A stretch of DNA of 64,000 nucleotides from an uncultured Sulfitobacter sp. GTDB taxonomy: Bacteria; Pseudomonadota; Alphaproteobacteria; Rhodobacterales; Rhodobacteraceae. The notes below the pieces were generated by a model that saw only the letters and a program-made list of their open reading frames with translations, searched no databases and was not told the origin of the DNA. A program made the position numbers and the translations under genes. The stretch covers positions 124,001 through 188,000 of the forward strand of contig CANLOQ010000001.1 of the NCBI GenBank assembly GCA_947492925.1, in the 5' to 3' direction. Shown in pieces: positions 17,598-27,464 of the stretch (its first letter is position 1; each line of letters begins with the position of its first letter).

Positions 17598-20500
17598 TCA
17601 GATTTCCTCGACCTCCAGCACACCACCCAGCGACCTGATTGCCCCTTTGATCTGCGGTGTCACAGGGAATTGCGCGCCCAGATCAACCTCGACCTCGCCG
17701 GGCAGGGCCGGGTCCATAAGGCAAAGCTGCACCGGCCCGCGTCCGGCGGATTTGGCCGCGGTGCACGCGCCTTCCAGCACGGCGGCCACCGCATCAATGG
17801 CGTCAGGTGCGTCGATGAACACGCGCAAACCGATGTTGGCGGCATCGGCCACGGCCATTTCCACAGGCGCGACGGACCGGCCCAAAAGCTTGAGCTGGTC
17901 ACTTTCCATCGTCGCCTCGACCGTGACGATGACCTTTGATCCGGTCTCAAGATGATCGCGCGCGGCCTCAAGCGTATCGGAGAAAAGCGTAACCTCATAC
18001 CCGCCCGTCGGGTCCGACATCTGGGCAAAGGCAAAGCGGTTGCCGCGTGCGGATTTACGTTCCTGCCGTCCCGCGACGATGCCCGCAAGCCGCGCGTTCA
18101 TGGCCCCACGATCGGACACTTTTTCCGTCAGTTCGTCCAGGGTGAGGAACGGCACGCCCGCATCACTGCCCCACTTGCGTTTGAGCGGGGTCATATAGTC
18201 ATCCAGCGGATGACCAGAGAGGTAGAAACCCACGGCCTTGAATTCCTCGGTCAGCCGCTCGGCGGGCTGCCAGTCATCGCAGGGCATCATGCGCGGTTCG
18301 GGCAGATCGTCGCCCGCTTCCCCGAAAAGCGACACCTGATTGGACGCTTTTTGTTCGTGGATCGCGGCCGAGTAGCTGACCAGCGGGTCAAGCGCCTGAA
18401 ACACGCGGCGGCGGTTCGGATCAAGCTGGTCAAATGCACCCGAGCGGGCAAGCATTTCGAGCGGGCGCTTGCCAACACGCTTGAGATCAACGCGGCGGGC
18501 CAGATCAAAGAGCGTGGCGAACGGTTTTCCGTCGCGCCCGTCCACGATCAGCTTCATCGCCTCAACGCCCACGTTCTTGAGGGCGCCCAATGCGTAGATC
18601 AGCGCGCCGTCCACCACTTTGAACGTCGCATCGGAGCGGTTCACGCAGGGCGGCACCCAGGGCAACTCCAGCCGTTTGCGCACCTCCTCGAAGTACACGG
18701 CCAGCTTGTCGGTCAGGTGGATATCGCAGTTCATCACACCGGCCATAAACTCGACCGGATGGTTCGCCTTGAGCCATGCAGTCTGGTAGCTGACCACCGC
18801 ATAGGCCGCCGCGTGGGATTTGTTGAAGCCGTAGTTGGCGAATTTCTCCAAGAGGTCGAAAACCTCGGTCGCCTTTTTCTTGTCGACCCCGTTTTCCATC
18901 GCGCCCTTTTCGAATTTCGGACGCTCCTTGGCCATTTCCTCGGCGATCTTCTTACCCATCGCACGGCGCAGCAGGTCCGCCCCGCCAAGGGAGTAGCCCG
19001 CCATAACTTGGGCGATCTGCATCACCTGTTCCTGATAAACGATGATGCCCTGGGTTTCGGCCAGAATATGATCAATCGACGGGTGGATCGATTCCAGCTC
19101 GCGCTGGCCGTTCTTCACCTCGCAATAGGTCGGGATATTCTCCATCGGGCCGGGCCGGTAAAGCGCCACGAGCGCCACGATGTCCTCGATACAGGTGGGT
19201 TTCATACGCTTGAGGGCATCCATCATGCCGCTGGATTCCACCTGAAACACAGCGACGGTTTTGGCGCTGGCGTAGAGTTTGTAGCTGGCCTCATCATCCA
19301 GCGGGATGGTGGCGATATCGTCCTCCAACCCTTCCGGCGGGACAAACAGTTCAGTGCCATCGGCAGCGATGTGCAGATGCCTGCCGCTCGCCTTGATCTG
19401 ATCCACCGCGTTCTGGATGACCGTAAGCGTTTTCAGACCCAGAAAGTCGAACTTCACCAGACCTGCCTGTTCCACCCATTTCATGTTGAACTGCGTTGCG
19501 GGCATGTCCGAGCGGGGGTCTTGATAAAGCGGGACCAGCGCATCCAAGGGGCGGTCCCCGATCACGACACCGGCAGCGTGGGTAGACGCGTTGCGCAGCA
19601 ATCCTTCAACCTGCTGGCCGTATTCAAGAAGGCGTGCCACGACCTCTTCGTTCTTGGCCTCTTCCCTCAGACGCGGCTCATCCGCCAGCGCCTTTTCGAT
19701 GGAGACGGGCTTGACCCCTTCCACCGGGATCATCTTGGACAGGCGATCCACCTGCCCGTAGGGCATTTGCAAAACGCGGCCAATGTCGCGCACGGCGGCC
19801 TTGGACAGAAGCGCACCAAAGGTGATGATCTGGCCCACCTTGTCGCGCCCGTACTTTTGCTGAACGTACTGAATGACTTCCTCGCGCCGGTCCATGCAAA
19901 AGTCGATGTCGAAGTCCGGCATCGACACACGTTCAGGGTTCAGAAAGCGTTCAAAAAGCAGGGAATAGCGCAGCGGGTCAAGATCGGTGATCAACAGCGC
20001 GTAGGCAACAAGCGACCCCGCACCGGAGCCACGCCCCGGCCCCACGGGAATATCCTGATCCTTGGCCCATTTGATGAAATCGGCAACAATCAGGAAGTAG
20101 CCTGGAAACCCCATCCCTTCGATGATGCCCAGCTCGAACTCCAACCGCGCCTCGTATTCCTCAACCGATGCGGCATGGGGAATAATCGCCAGCCGCGCCT
20201 TGAGGCCTTCTTGTGACTGACGGCGCAGTTCCTTGATCTCGTCATCGGCGAACTTCGGCAGGATCGGATCGCGCCGGTACGCCATGAACGCGCAGCGCCG
20301 CGCAATCTCGACCGTGTTTTCCAATGCTTCGGGCAGATCGGCAAAAAGCGTCACCATCTCTGCCTCGGATTTGAAGTAATGCTGCGCGGTCAGGCGGCGG
20401 CGGTCGGCCTGCTGGTCTACATAAGCCCCGTCCGCGATACAGATCAGCGCGTCATGCGCCTCGTACATGTCGGACTTGGGGAAATAGACGTCATTCGTGG

Positions 20501-21122
20501 CCACCAGCGGGATGTCCATCGCATAGGCCATCTCGACAAACCCGCGTTCGGTCAGCCGCTCCGCCTCTGGCTGTCCGCCCTCGCCCGGATGGCGTTGCAA
20601 TTCGATATACAAGCGGTCGCCGAAAGCCGCGTGCAGGCGCTTGACCAAGGTGTCGGCCGCCGGGCGCTGGCCGCCCTGCAACAGCCGCCCCACAGGCCCG
20701 TCGGCACCGCCGGTCAGACAGATAATGTCCCCCGACAGCGCTTCGAGTTCCTCAAGCGTGACCTGCGGCAACTGCCCGCCCTTGTCGAGGTACAGGCAGG
20801 AGTTCAGCTTCATCAGGTTCTCATATCCCGCCTCGGTCTGCGCCAGCAGAACGACCGGCGCGGGGTCCTTGGCCCGCTCACCGTGTTGCACGGCGACATA
20901 GGCCAGATCAACCTGACAACCCATGATCGGCTGCACGCCCGCACCGGCCATTGCGACGGAAAACTCAAGTGCAGCAAACATGTTGTTGGTATCGGTCAGC
21001 GCCATCGCGGGCATGCCCGCTTTGACACACATCTGCGGCAGTTTTTTCAGCCGCAACGCCCCTTCCAGCAGGGAGTATTCGGAATGCGTGCGCAGGTGAA
21101 TGAATCGGGGGGCATGTTTCAT
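17598..21122 (-). CDS. dnaE: DNA polymerase III alpha subunit
   Basis: The replicative polymerase subunit, 1174 residues as expected for DnaE1. The PHP domain opens with FIHLRTHSEYSLLEGA, the polymerase core has GPGRGSGAGSLVAYAL and the catalytic aspartates in PDFDIDFCMDRREEV (about residues 400-414), and later blocks include YRPGPMENIP and FNKSHAAAYAVVSYQTAWLK. The OB-fold region and carboxy-terminal beta-clamp contact area are present. No insertion or frameshift was seen. It stands alone; a 93-bp gap separates its end from the lipoprotein gene. Confidence 0.97.
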   Translation of the reverse strand: MKHAPRFIHLRTHSEYSLLEGALRLKKLPQMCVKAGMPAMALTDTNNMFAALEFSVAMAGAGVQPIMGCQVDLAYVAVQHGERAKDPAPVVLLAQTEAGYENLMKLNSCLYLDKGGQLPQVTLEELEALSGDIICLTGGADGPVGRLLQGGQRPAADTLVKRLHAAFGDRLYIELQRHPGEGGQPEAERLTERGFVEMAYAMDIPLVATNDVYFPKSDMYEAHDALICIADGAYVDQQADRRRLTAQHYFKSEAEMVTLFADLPEALENTVEIARRCAFMAYRRDPILPKFADDEIKELRRQSQEGLKARLAIIPHAASVEEYEARLEFELGIIEGMGFPGYFLIVADFIKWAKDQDIPVGPGRGSGAGSLVAYALLITDLDPLRYSLLFERFLNPERVSMPDFDIDFCMDRREEVIQYVQQKYGRDKVGQIITFGALLSKAAVRDIGRVLQMPYGQVDRLSKMIPVEGVKPVSIEKALADEPRLREEAKNEEVVARLLEYGQQVEGLLRNASTHAAGVVIGDRPLDALVPLYQDPRSDMPATQFNMKWVEQAGLVKFDFLGLKTLTVIQNAVDQIKASGRHLHIAADGTELFVPPEGLEDDIATIPLDDEASYKLYASAKTVAVFQVESSGMMDALKRMKPTCIEDIVALVALYRPGPMENIPTYCEVKNGQRELESIHPSIDHILAETQGIIVYQEQVMQIAQVMAGYSLGGADLLRRAMGKKIAEEMAKERPKFEKGAMENGVDKKKATEVFDLLEKFANYGFNKSHAAAYAVVSYQTAWLKANHPVEFMAGVMNCDIHLTDKLAVYFEEVRKRLELPWVPPCVNRSDATFKVVDGALIYALGALKNVGVEAMKLIVDGRDGKPFATLFDLARRVDLKRVGKRPLEMLARSGAFDQLDPNRRRVFQALDPLVSYSAAIHEQKASNQVSLFGEAGDDLPEPRMMPCDDWQPAERLTEEFKAVGFYLSGHPLDDYMTPLKRKWGSDAGVPFLTLDELTEKVSDRGAMNARLAGIVAGRQERKSARGNRFAFAQMSDPTGGYEVTLFSDTLEAARDHLETGSKVIVTVEATMESDQLKLLGRSVAPVEMAVADAANIGLRVFIDAPDAIDAVAAVLEGACTAAKSAGRGPVQLCLMDPALPGEVEVDLGAQFPVTPQIKGAIRSLGGVLEVEEI

Positions 21123-21304
21123 GCCCTATGATTAGGCGAGCGGCCCGTGTGCCGCCAGTGGACATGCAGACCACACCGCATTTTTCTTGCAAGCCCCAAG
21201 CCCCCCGCGTAGCCTGATCGACGTCACGCCCGCGCCTGTGTTCTACGCCGCATCGAACGCCGCGCATGTTGTAAGGGCCAATGGTACCGCGGCTGGTCGA
21301 TCTC

Positions 21305-22705
21305 ATGGACATCTCGTTTTCGCTGAATGGAAACCCTGTTTCCCTACGCGATGTCTCCCCAACCACAACATTGTTGGACTGGCTGCGCGACGCGCAGCAT
21401 CTGACCGGCACAAAAGAAGGCTGTAACGAAGGCGATTGCGGGGCCTGCACGGTGATGATCACCGATGCGGACGGGTCGCGCGCGCTTAACGGGTGCATCC
21501 TGTTTCTGCCACAGGTGAGCGGCAAACATGTCACGACGGTCGAAGGGCTGGCCGCCCCCGACGCCACGCTGCATCCCGCGCAACAGGCGATGATCGACCA
21601 CCACGGCAGTCAATGCGGCTTTTGTACGCCGGGGTTTGTGGTGACGATGGCAGCGGCGCATCTGAACGGGGCCACCGATCATGATGTCCAGCTTGCGGGC
21701 AACCTGTGCCGCTGCACCGGTTACGCCCCCATCATCCGCGCGGCAGAGGCCGCAGCCAGCCGCCCCGCGCCGCCCCACCTGCTTCATCTTTCCACTACTC
21801 CTCCGGGGGAGTCGCCTTTGGCGACGGGGGCAGAGCCCCCGAATGGCACCACAGCACATCAGCCCGACAGCGCCGATAAACTTGCCCAACGGTACGCCGC
21901 CCACCCCGATGCCACCCTGATCGCCGGGGCAACGGATGTGGGCCTTTGGGTCACCAAGCAGCACCGCGATCTGGGGCATGTCATTTTCCTGAACAAATGC
22001 ACCGACCTGCGCGGCATCAAGGAGAGCGATAGTGCTTTCCGCATTGGTGCCATGACCACGCTGGCACAGGTGGAAACCGCGCTCGGCCCGCATTTTCCCA
22101 GCCTCGGCGCAATGATCCGGCGCTACGGGTCGGTGCAGGTGCGCAATGCGGCCACGATCGGCGGCAACATCGCCAACGGCTCGCCCATCGGCGACAGCCC
22201 GCCCGCTTTGATCGCTTTGGGGGCCACGCTGCATCTGCGGCACGGTGACACGCGGCGCGACATGCCGCTGGAGGATTTCTTTATCGCTTATGGCAAGCAG
22301 GACCGGCAACCGGGGGAGTTTGTCGAAGCCGTGAGCGTGCCGAAACAGCCCGACCGTCTGCGCTGTTACAAACTCTCGAAACGGTTTGATCAGGATATTT
22401 CGGCGGTCTGCGGATGTTTGTTCATCACGGTTGAAGGCGACCAAGTCACCGCCGCCCGGCTTGCCTATGGCGGCATGGCGGGCACACCGAAACGGGCGGC
22501 GCGGGCCGAACAGGCGATGATTGGACAGCCCTTCACCCAGGCCACGATAGAGGGTGCCATGCAAGCGATGGCGCAGGATTTCGAGCCGCTGTCGGACATG
22601 CGCGCCTCTGCGGCCTACCGCCTGAAAACCGCACAGAACATGCTGCTGCGGTATCTGCACGACATGCGGGGCACGGCCGTCAATGTGCAGGAGGTGACGC
22701 TGTGA
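21305..22705 (+). CDS. xdhA: Xanthine dehydrogenase small subunit (Fe-S/FAD)
   Basis: Electron-transfer subunit of molybdenum xanthine dehydrogenase. Plant-type 2Fe-2S ligands are at C40, C45, C48 ([12 protein letters not shown]) and C64; the second 2Fe-2S cluster uses CGFC (104-107) and CRC (135-137). The FAD domain starts near residue 190 with LIAGATDVG and contains the [23 protein letters not shown] block. Between them, residues about 166-181 are encoded by an inserted palindromic element. The start MDISFS at 21305 fits the family. The stop overlaps xdhB (GTGA). First gene of the purine unit. Confidence 0.95.
   Translation: MDISFSLNGNPVSLRDVSPTTTLLDWLRDAQHLTGTKEGCNEGDCGACTVMITDADGSRALNGCILFLPQVSGKHVTTVEGLAAPDATLHPAQQAMIDHHGSQCGFCTPGFVVTMAAAHLNGATDHDVQLAGNLCRCTGYAPIIRAAEAAASRPAPPHLLHLSTTPPGESPLATGAEPPNGTTAHQPDSADKLAQRYAAHPDATLIAGATDVGLWVTKQHRDLGHVIFLNKCTDLRGIKESDSAFRIGAMTTLAQVETALGPHFPSLGAMIRRYGSVQVRNAATIGGNIANGSPIGDSPPALIALGATLHLRHGDTRRDMPLEDFFIAYGKQDRQPGEFVEAVSVPKQPDRLRCYKLSKRFDQDISAVCGCLFITVEGDQVTAARLAYGGMAGTPKRAARAEQAMIGQPFTQATIEGAMQAMAQDFEPLSDMRASAAYRLKTAQNMLLRYLHDMRGTAVNVQEVTL
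21803..21841. repeat. Palindromic repetitive element inserted in frame in xdhA
   Basis: Two adjacent perfect hairpins: GTCGCC-TTT-GGCGAC (21811-21825) and GGGGGC-AGA-GCCCCC (21826-21840), preceded by CCGGGGG which can pair with the second CCCCC arm instead. The element keeps the reading frame and encodes a Pro/Gly-rich linker between the Fe-S and FAD domains. I recall elements of this type (GGGGGCTCTGCCCCC next to GTCGCC) scattered between genes in Rhodobacteraceae; only this copy is in the window. Confidence 0.6.
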
Positions 22706-25092
22706 ATGTCGCAAAACCCCTGCCCCATGATGCTGCCCGCCTGCATGTGACAGGTGCCGCGCGCTACACCGATGACATCCCGACACCGCCGGGCACGCTG
22801 CATCTGGCGTTTGGCACCAGCCCTGTGGCGGCGGGCACAATTAAAACGATGAACCTTGAACCGGCAAAAAGCGCCCCCGGTGTGATTGCGGTCCTGACCG
22901 CAGATGACCTGCCCCATGATTGCGATGTCTCCCCCTCCGCCCATGATGAGCCGTTGCTGGCCGAAGGCACCGTACACCACGCAGGCCAGCCGGTGTTTCT
23001 GGTCATCGCCACCTCGCACCTCGCCGCCCGCTATGCCGCGACCCTTGGCGATGTTCAAATCGACGAAACCCGGCCCATCCTCACCATCGAAGACGCGCTC
23101 GCCGCCGACAGCCGCTTTGAGGAAGGACCGCGCGTCTACCAGAAAGGCGATGCAGCCAAGGCACTTGACGGTGCCGCCCAACGCCTTGACGGCAGCATCA
23201 CGATGGGCGGACAGGAACATTTCTATCTCGAAGGGCAGGCCGCCCTCGCCCTGCCGCAGGAAGACGGCGACATGGTCGTCCAGTCCTCCACCCAGCACCC
23301 CACGGAAATCCAGCACAAGGTTGCCCACGCCATTGGCCGCCCCATGCACGCCGTCCGGGTCGAGACGCGGCGCATGGGCGGTGGGTTTGGCGGCAAGGAA
23401 AGCCAGGGCAATGCGTTGGCCGTGGCCTGTGCGGTGGCGGCATCGCTGACGGGCAAACCCTGCAAGATGCGCTATGACCGCGACGATGATTTCATCATCA
23501 CCGGCAAGCGGCACGATTTCCGCATCGAATACGACGTGGGCTTTGACACGCGGGGCCGCATCACGGCGCTGGATTTCACGCAATACGCCCGCTGCGGCTG
23601 GGCGCAGGATTTGTCCCTGCCCGTGGCGGACCGCGCCATGCTGCACGCAGACAACGCCTATCATCTGGACAACATCCGCATCACCTCGCACCGGCTGCGC
23701 ACCAACACGCAGTCGGCCACGGCCTTTCGCGGCTTTGGCGGGCCGCAGGGGGTCTTGGGGATTGAACGGGTGATGGACCATATCGCGCAGCATCTTGGGC
23801 TGGACCCGCTGGAGGTGCGGCGGGTGAATTACTATGCGGACAGAATATCGGACGCGCCCGCCGCCACGCCCGATGCGCCCGCCGCGATCCCCGATGCCGA
23901 TACCAACAGCGCCGCGCGCGGAAGCGGCAAGATACCAAGCGATCCACCCGATCTGGCGCAGACCGATGCACAGACAACGCCCTATCACCAGCCGGTGACC
24001 GATTGCATTATCAACGCTCTGACACAGCGGCTGGCGCACAGCGCCGACTACGCAAACCGCCGCAGGGCCATTGCGGAGTGGAACGCGGCCAATCCGGTCC
24101 TGAAACGCGGCATTGCGCTGACGCCCGTGAAATTCGGCATCTCGTTTACGCTTACCCATCTTAATCAAGCGGGTGCGCTGGTGCATGTCTACCAGGACGG
24201 TTCCATCCACATGAATCACGGCGGTACGGAGATGGGACAGGGGTTGTTCCTCAAGGTGGCGCAGGTCGCCGCCGACCGCTTTGGCGTACCCCTCGAGACG
24301 GTCAAGATCACCGCAACGGACACCGCCAAGGTACCCAACACCTCTGCCACGGCGGCCTCCTCCGGTTCTGACCTCAATGGAATGGCCGTACAGAACGCCT
24401 GTGATGAAATCCGCAAGCGGATCGAAGACCATCTTGCCGAACGCTACCAGACCCGCGAGATCACCTTTGCGGACGGCATGGTGCAGGTGGGCCGCGAAGA
24501 GATCACCTTTGCACAGGCCGCCACCGCCGCCTATGAAGCGCGGATTTCGCTGTCGGCCACGGGGTTTTACAAAACACCCGATATCCAGTGGGACCGGATT
24601 GCGGGCAAGGGCCGCCCGTTTTTCTATTTCGCCTACGGTGCCGCCTGCACCGAAGTGGTCATCGACACGCTGACCGGCGAAAACCGCATCCTGCGGGCGG
24701 ACATCCTGCACGACGCGGGCCATTCGCTGAACCCCGCGATTGATACCGGCCAGATCGAGGGTGGATATGTGCAGGGCGCGGGCTGGCTCACGACCGAAGA
24801 GCTGGTCTGGGACGACAAGGGCGTGCTGAAAACCCATGCGCCGTCGACCTACAAGATTCCCGCCTGTTCGGACCGGCCCGATGTGTTCAACGTGGCACTC
24901 TGGGATCAGTCCAATCCGGCGCAAACGGTCTACCGCTCCAAGGCGGTAGGTGAGCCGCCGTTCATGCTGGGCATTTCCGCCTTTATGGCGCTGTCGGATG
25001 CCATCGCGGCCTGTGGTCCGGCCTACGGTGATTTGCAAGCGCCCGCCACGCCTGAGGCGGTGCTGAACGCCGTCGAGAGAACCCGCGCATGA
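22702..25092 (+). CDS. xdhB: Xanthine dehydrogenase large subunit (molybdopterin)
   Basis: Catalytic subunit, 796 residues, hydroxylating hypoxanthine and xanthine to urate at the molybdenum cofactor. Typical blocks are [27 protein letters not shown] (about residues 223-235), [11 protein letters not shown], the loop [10 protein letters not shown] and the carboxy-terminal [11 protein letters not shown] with the catalytic glutamate. GTG start overlaps the xdhA stop. Odd feature: residues about 384-422 are an Ala/Pro/Asp-rich stretch with a duplicated seven-residue unit ([14 protein letters not shown]), absent from orthologues as I remember them. The next gene, xdhC, overlaps by ATGA. Confidence 0.95.
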   Translation: MNVAKPLPHDAARLHVTGAARYTDDIPTPPGTLHLAFGTSPVAAGTIKTMNLEPAKSAPGVIAVLTADDLPHDCDVSPSAHDEPLLAEGTVHHAGQPVFLVIATSHLAARYAATLGDVQIDETRPILTIEDALAADSRFEEGPRVYQKGDAAKALDGAAQRLDGSITMGGQEHFYLEGQAALALPQEDGDMVVQSSTQHPTEIQHKVAHAIGRPMHAVRVETRRMGGGFGGKESQGNALAVACAVAASLTGKPCKMRYDRDDDFIITGKRHDFRIEYDVGFDTRGRITALDFTQYARCGWAQDLSLPVADRAMLHADNAYHLDNIRITSHRLRTNTQSATAFRGFGGPQGVLGIERVMDHIAQHLGLDPLEVRRVNYYADRISDAPAATPDAPAAIPDADTNSAARGSGKIPSDPPDLAQTDAQTTPYHQPVTDCIINALTQRLAHSADYANRRRAIAEWNAANPVLKRGIALTPVKFGISFTLTHLNQAGALVHVYQDGSIHMNHGGTEMGQGLFLKVAQVAADRFGVPLETVKITATDTAKVPNTSATAASSGSDLNGMAVQNACDEIRKRIEDHLAERYQTREITFADGMVQVGREEITFAQAATAAYEARISLSATGFYKTPDIQWDRIAGKGRPFFYFAYGAACTEVVIDTLTGENRILRADILHDAGHSLNPAIDTGQIEGGYVQGAGWLTTEELVWDDKGVLKTHAPSTYKIPACSDRPDVFNVALWDQSNPAQTVYRSKAVGEPPFMLGISAFMALSDAIAACGPAYGDLQAPATPEAVLNAVERTRA

Positions 25093-25853
25093 GCGCGCTT
25101 TGGGTCGAAGTGGTGGACACGCGCGGGTCTGTGCCACGGGAAAAAGGGGCCGCAATGAAGGTTACCCGGACACGCAGTTTCGGCACGATTGGGGGCGGTA
25201 CGCTGGAATATGTGGCCATTGCCACCGCCCGCGCGATGTTGGAGCGGGGGGATACCGCACATACCGAAACCCTGCCGCTTGGCCCGAACCTCGGGCAATG
25301 CTGTGGAGGCACGGTCAGCCTGCGCTATACCGATGAGCAGCTCAAGATCGACCCCGTTGCGACAACACTGTGGCGCGACAAGACACCGCCCAAAACGCCC
25401 GCACCACTGTGGGTCTGGGGGGCCGGGCACGTGGGCCGCGCGGTGGTGCGCTGTGCGCCGGAAAAGTATTTTGATATCAAATGGATGGACAGCGCCCCCG
25501 ATCGGTTCCCACGACGTGTAGCCAGACATGTCACCTGCGTCCCTGTCACGGACATGCCGCGCCTTGCGGGCCACGCACCGGCGGACGCACATCACCTGAT
25601 CTTCACCTATTCCCACGACATTGATCTGGCCCTTTGTGCCGCGCTGATCCAGCGCGAGACAGCCAGCATCGGATTAATCGGGTCGGCCACCAAGTGGACC
25701 CGTTTTGCCAAACGACTGCGGGCGATGGGGCTTGACCCCGCGCCCGTCACCTGCCCCATTGGCGATAAGCGGCTGGGCAAACTGCCCGACCAGATCGCCA
25801 AAGGCACCATCGGTGCGCTGCTGGCGCGGATCAAATCCAGGGCTGACGCATGA
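25089..25853 (+). CDS. xdhC: Xanthine dehydrogenase accessory protein
   Basis: A 254-residue chaperone that binds molybdenum cofactor, promotes its sulfuration and inserts it into XdhB. The amino-terminal XdhC/CoxI domain has TRGSVPREKGAAM and FGTIGGGTLE, LGQCCGG supplies the conserved paired cysteines, and a Rossmann-like carboxy-terminal domain starts with VWGAGHVGRAVV. Overlaps both xdhB and the following ABC ATPase gene by four bases, so translation of the dehydrogenase and the transporter looks coupled. Confidence 0.94.
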   Translation: MSALWVEVVDTRGSVPREKGAAMKVTRTRSFGTIGGGTLEYVAIATARAMLERGDTAHTETLPLGPNLGQCCGGTVSLRYTDEQLKIDPVATTLWRDKTPPKTPAPLWVWGAGHVGRAVVRCAPEKYFDIKWMDSAPDRFPRRVARHVTCVPVTDMPRLAGHAPADAHHLIFTYSHDIDLALCAALIQRETASIGLIGSATKWTRFAKRLRAMGLDPAPVTCPIGDKRLGKLPDQIAKGTIGALLARIKSRADA

Positions 25854-27370
25854 GTGACACACCGCTGCTTGAACTGACGGGCCTGACCAAAGCCTACCCC
25901 GGTGTGGTTGCGAATGACGATGTATCACTGTCGATTGCGCCCGGCGAGGTCCACGCACTGCTGGGCGAGAACGGCGCGGGCAAATCCACGCTGGTCAAGA
26001 TGATCTACGGGCTGGTCAAACCCGATGCGGGGCAAATGCAGATGTTCGGCACATCCTTTGCCCCGTCGGAACCCCGTGCAGCACGGGCAGCAGGGGTTGG
26101 GATGGTGTTCCAGCATTTCTCGCTGTTCGATGCGCTGACAGTGGCCGAAAATATCGCACTGGGCATGGAGAACGCCCCCAAGATGCGCGCGCTGAGCCAG
26201 CAGATCAGGGATGTGTCCGATACGTACGGATTGCCCCTGTCGCCGGACCGGGTGGTCGGTGATCTATCTGCCGGAGAACGTCAGCGGGTCGAGATTATCC
26301 GCTGTCTGTTGCAGGAACCCAAGCTGTTGATCATGGATGAGCCAACCAGTGTTCTGACCCCGCAGGAGGTTGAAATCCTGTTCAAAACCCTGCGCAAGTT
26401 AAGCGCGGAAGGCACCGCGATCCTGTATATTTCGCACAAGCTTGAGGAAATCCGGTCGCTTTGCGACAGCGCCACGATCCTGCGGCTGGGCAAGGTGGTG
26501 GGCGCATGCACACCGCGCGAAACATCGGCGCGGGACATGGCAGAGATGATGGTGGGCAAGCTGCTGCAAACGCCGACGCGGGCGGGCAAGACGCCGGGTG
26601 AAGTGGTGCTGGCGCTGAGCGGGCTATCGGCCAGATCGCCCAGCGCGTTCGGCATGCCCCTGCGCGACATCTCGGTCGAGGTGCGGCGCGGCGAGGTGCT
26701 GGGCATCGGCGGCGTGGCGGGCAACGGGCAGGATGAATTGCTGGCAGCCCTGTCGGGTGAAATGCTGACCGCACCGGGAATGATAACATTCCAAGGCAAG
26801 GACGTGGGGCTTTTGGGGCCAACACCGCGCCGCGCGCTGGGAATACTCAGCGCCCCCGAGGAACGGCTTGGCCACGCGGCGGCACCGGATATGTCGCTGA
26901 CCGAAAACGCCATGCTGACGGCGGCGACGCGAGAGCAACTGGACACAGGCGGGATGTTGAACTGGGGCAAAGCGCGCGGTTTTGCCGAGCGGATCATCGC
27001 GGCCTTTGACGTGCGCACGCCCGGGCCTGCCAATGCGGCACGGTCGCTTTCAGGGGGAAACCTGCAAAAGTTTGTTATTGGCCGCGAGGTGTTGCAGCGG
27101 CCTGATTTGCTGGTGGTGAACCAACCCACGTGGGGTGTGGATGCCTCTGCCGCGGCAGCAATCCGTCAGGCGTTGCTGGATCTGGCTGAAGGGGGCACGG
27201 CGCTTGTCGTGATATCGCAGGATCTGGATGAACTGATGGAAATCTCGGACCGGTTTGCAGCGCTGAATGAGGGCCGTCTGTCAGAACCGCGCGCGGCGCA
27301 GGGGCTGACCGTGGACGAGATCGGGCTGATGATGGGCGGTGCGCACGGCATGGAGGTGGCGCATGTTTGA
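25850..27370 (+). CDS. Two-domain ABC transporter ATPase, nucleoside-type
   Basis: A 506-residue protein with two fused ABC domains, as in sugar and BMP-type nucleoside importers. Domain 1 has Walker A GENGAGKST (about 40-48), signature LSAGERQRVEI and Walker B LLIMDEPT. Domain 2 starts near residue 255 with a degenerate Walker A (GVAGNGQDE), signature LSGGNLQKFV and a modified Walker B (LLVVNQPTWGVD), so only domain 1 is likely to hydrolyse ATP normally. The linkage to xdhABC points to purine nucleosides or bases as cargo. Overlaps xdhC by four bases. Confidence 0.93.
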   Translation: MSDTPLLELTGLTKAYPGVVANDDVSLSIAPGEVHALLGENGAGKSTLVKMIYGLVKPDAGQMQMFGTSFAPSEPRAARAAGVGMVFQHFSLFDALTVAENIALGMENAPKMRALSQQIRDVSDTYGLPLSPDRVVGDLSAGERQRVEIIRCLLQEPKLLIMDEPTSVLTPQEVEILFKTLRKLSAEGTAILYISHKLEEIRSLCDSATILRLGKVVGACTPRETSARDMAEMMVGKLLQTPTRAGKTPGEVVLALSGLSARSPSAFGMPLRDISVEVRRGEVLGIGGVAGNGQDELLAALSGEMLTAPGMITFQGKDVGLLGPTPRRALGILSAPEERLGHAAAPDMSLTENAMLTAATREQLDTGGMLNWGKARGFAERIIAAFDVRTPGPANAARSLSGGNLQKFVIGREVLQRPDLLVVNQPTWGVDASAAAAIRQALLDLAEGGTALVVISQDLDELMEISDRFAALNEGRLSEPRAAQGLTVDEIGLMMGGAHGMEVAHV

Positions 27371-27464
27371 GGGGGTTGAGAGCTTTGCCCGCCATCGTGA
27401 CGGCATGTCCGTTGCGATGCTGCGCCGGAGTTATAGGGGAAAGATGAAGCGGGGGCAGCGATGA
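27363..27464 (+). CDS. Possible 33-aa bridging ORF between ATPase and permease genes
   Basis: An ATG at 27363 opens a 33-codon frame that overlaps the last codons of the ATPase gene and whose TGA (27462-27464) overlaps the ATG of the permease gene (27461). The predicted peptide, starting MFEGVESFARH, is basic and matches nothing I know. It fills what would otherwise be the only gap of 90 bp in the overlapping run, so it may carry ribosomes from one gene to the next. It may equally be chance. Confidence 0.3.
   Translation: MFEGVESFARHRDGMSVAMLRRSYRGKMKRGQR

Noticed and set aside
17952-20216. Open frame of 754 codons antisense to dnaE
   Set aside because: Lies wholly inside dnaE, biased composition rich in His, Arg and Gln, no recognisable domain.
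22615-25155. Open frame of 846 codons antisense to xdhB
   Set aside because: Shadow of xdhB, which has full family motifs; the antisense product has repeated Gly/Arg/His bias and no domain.
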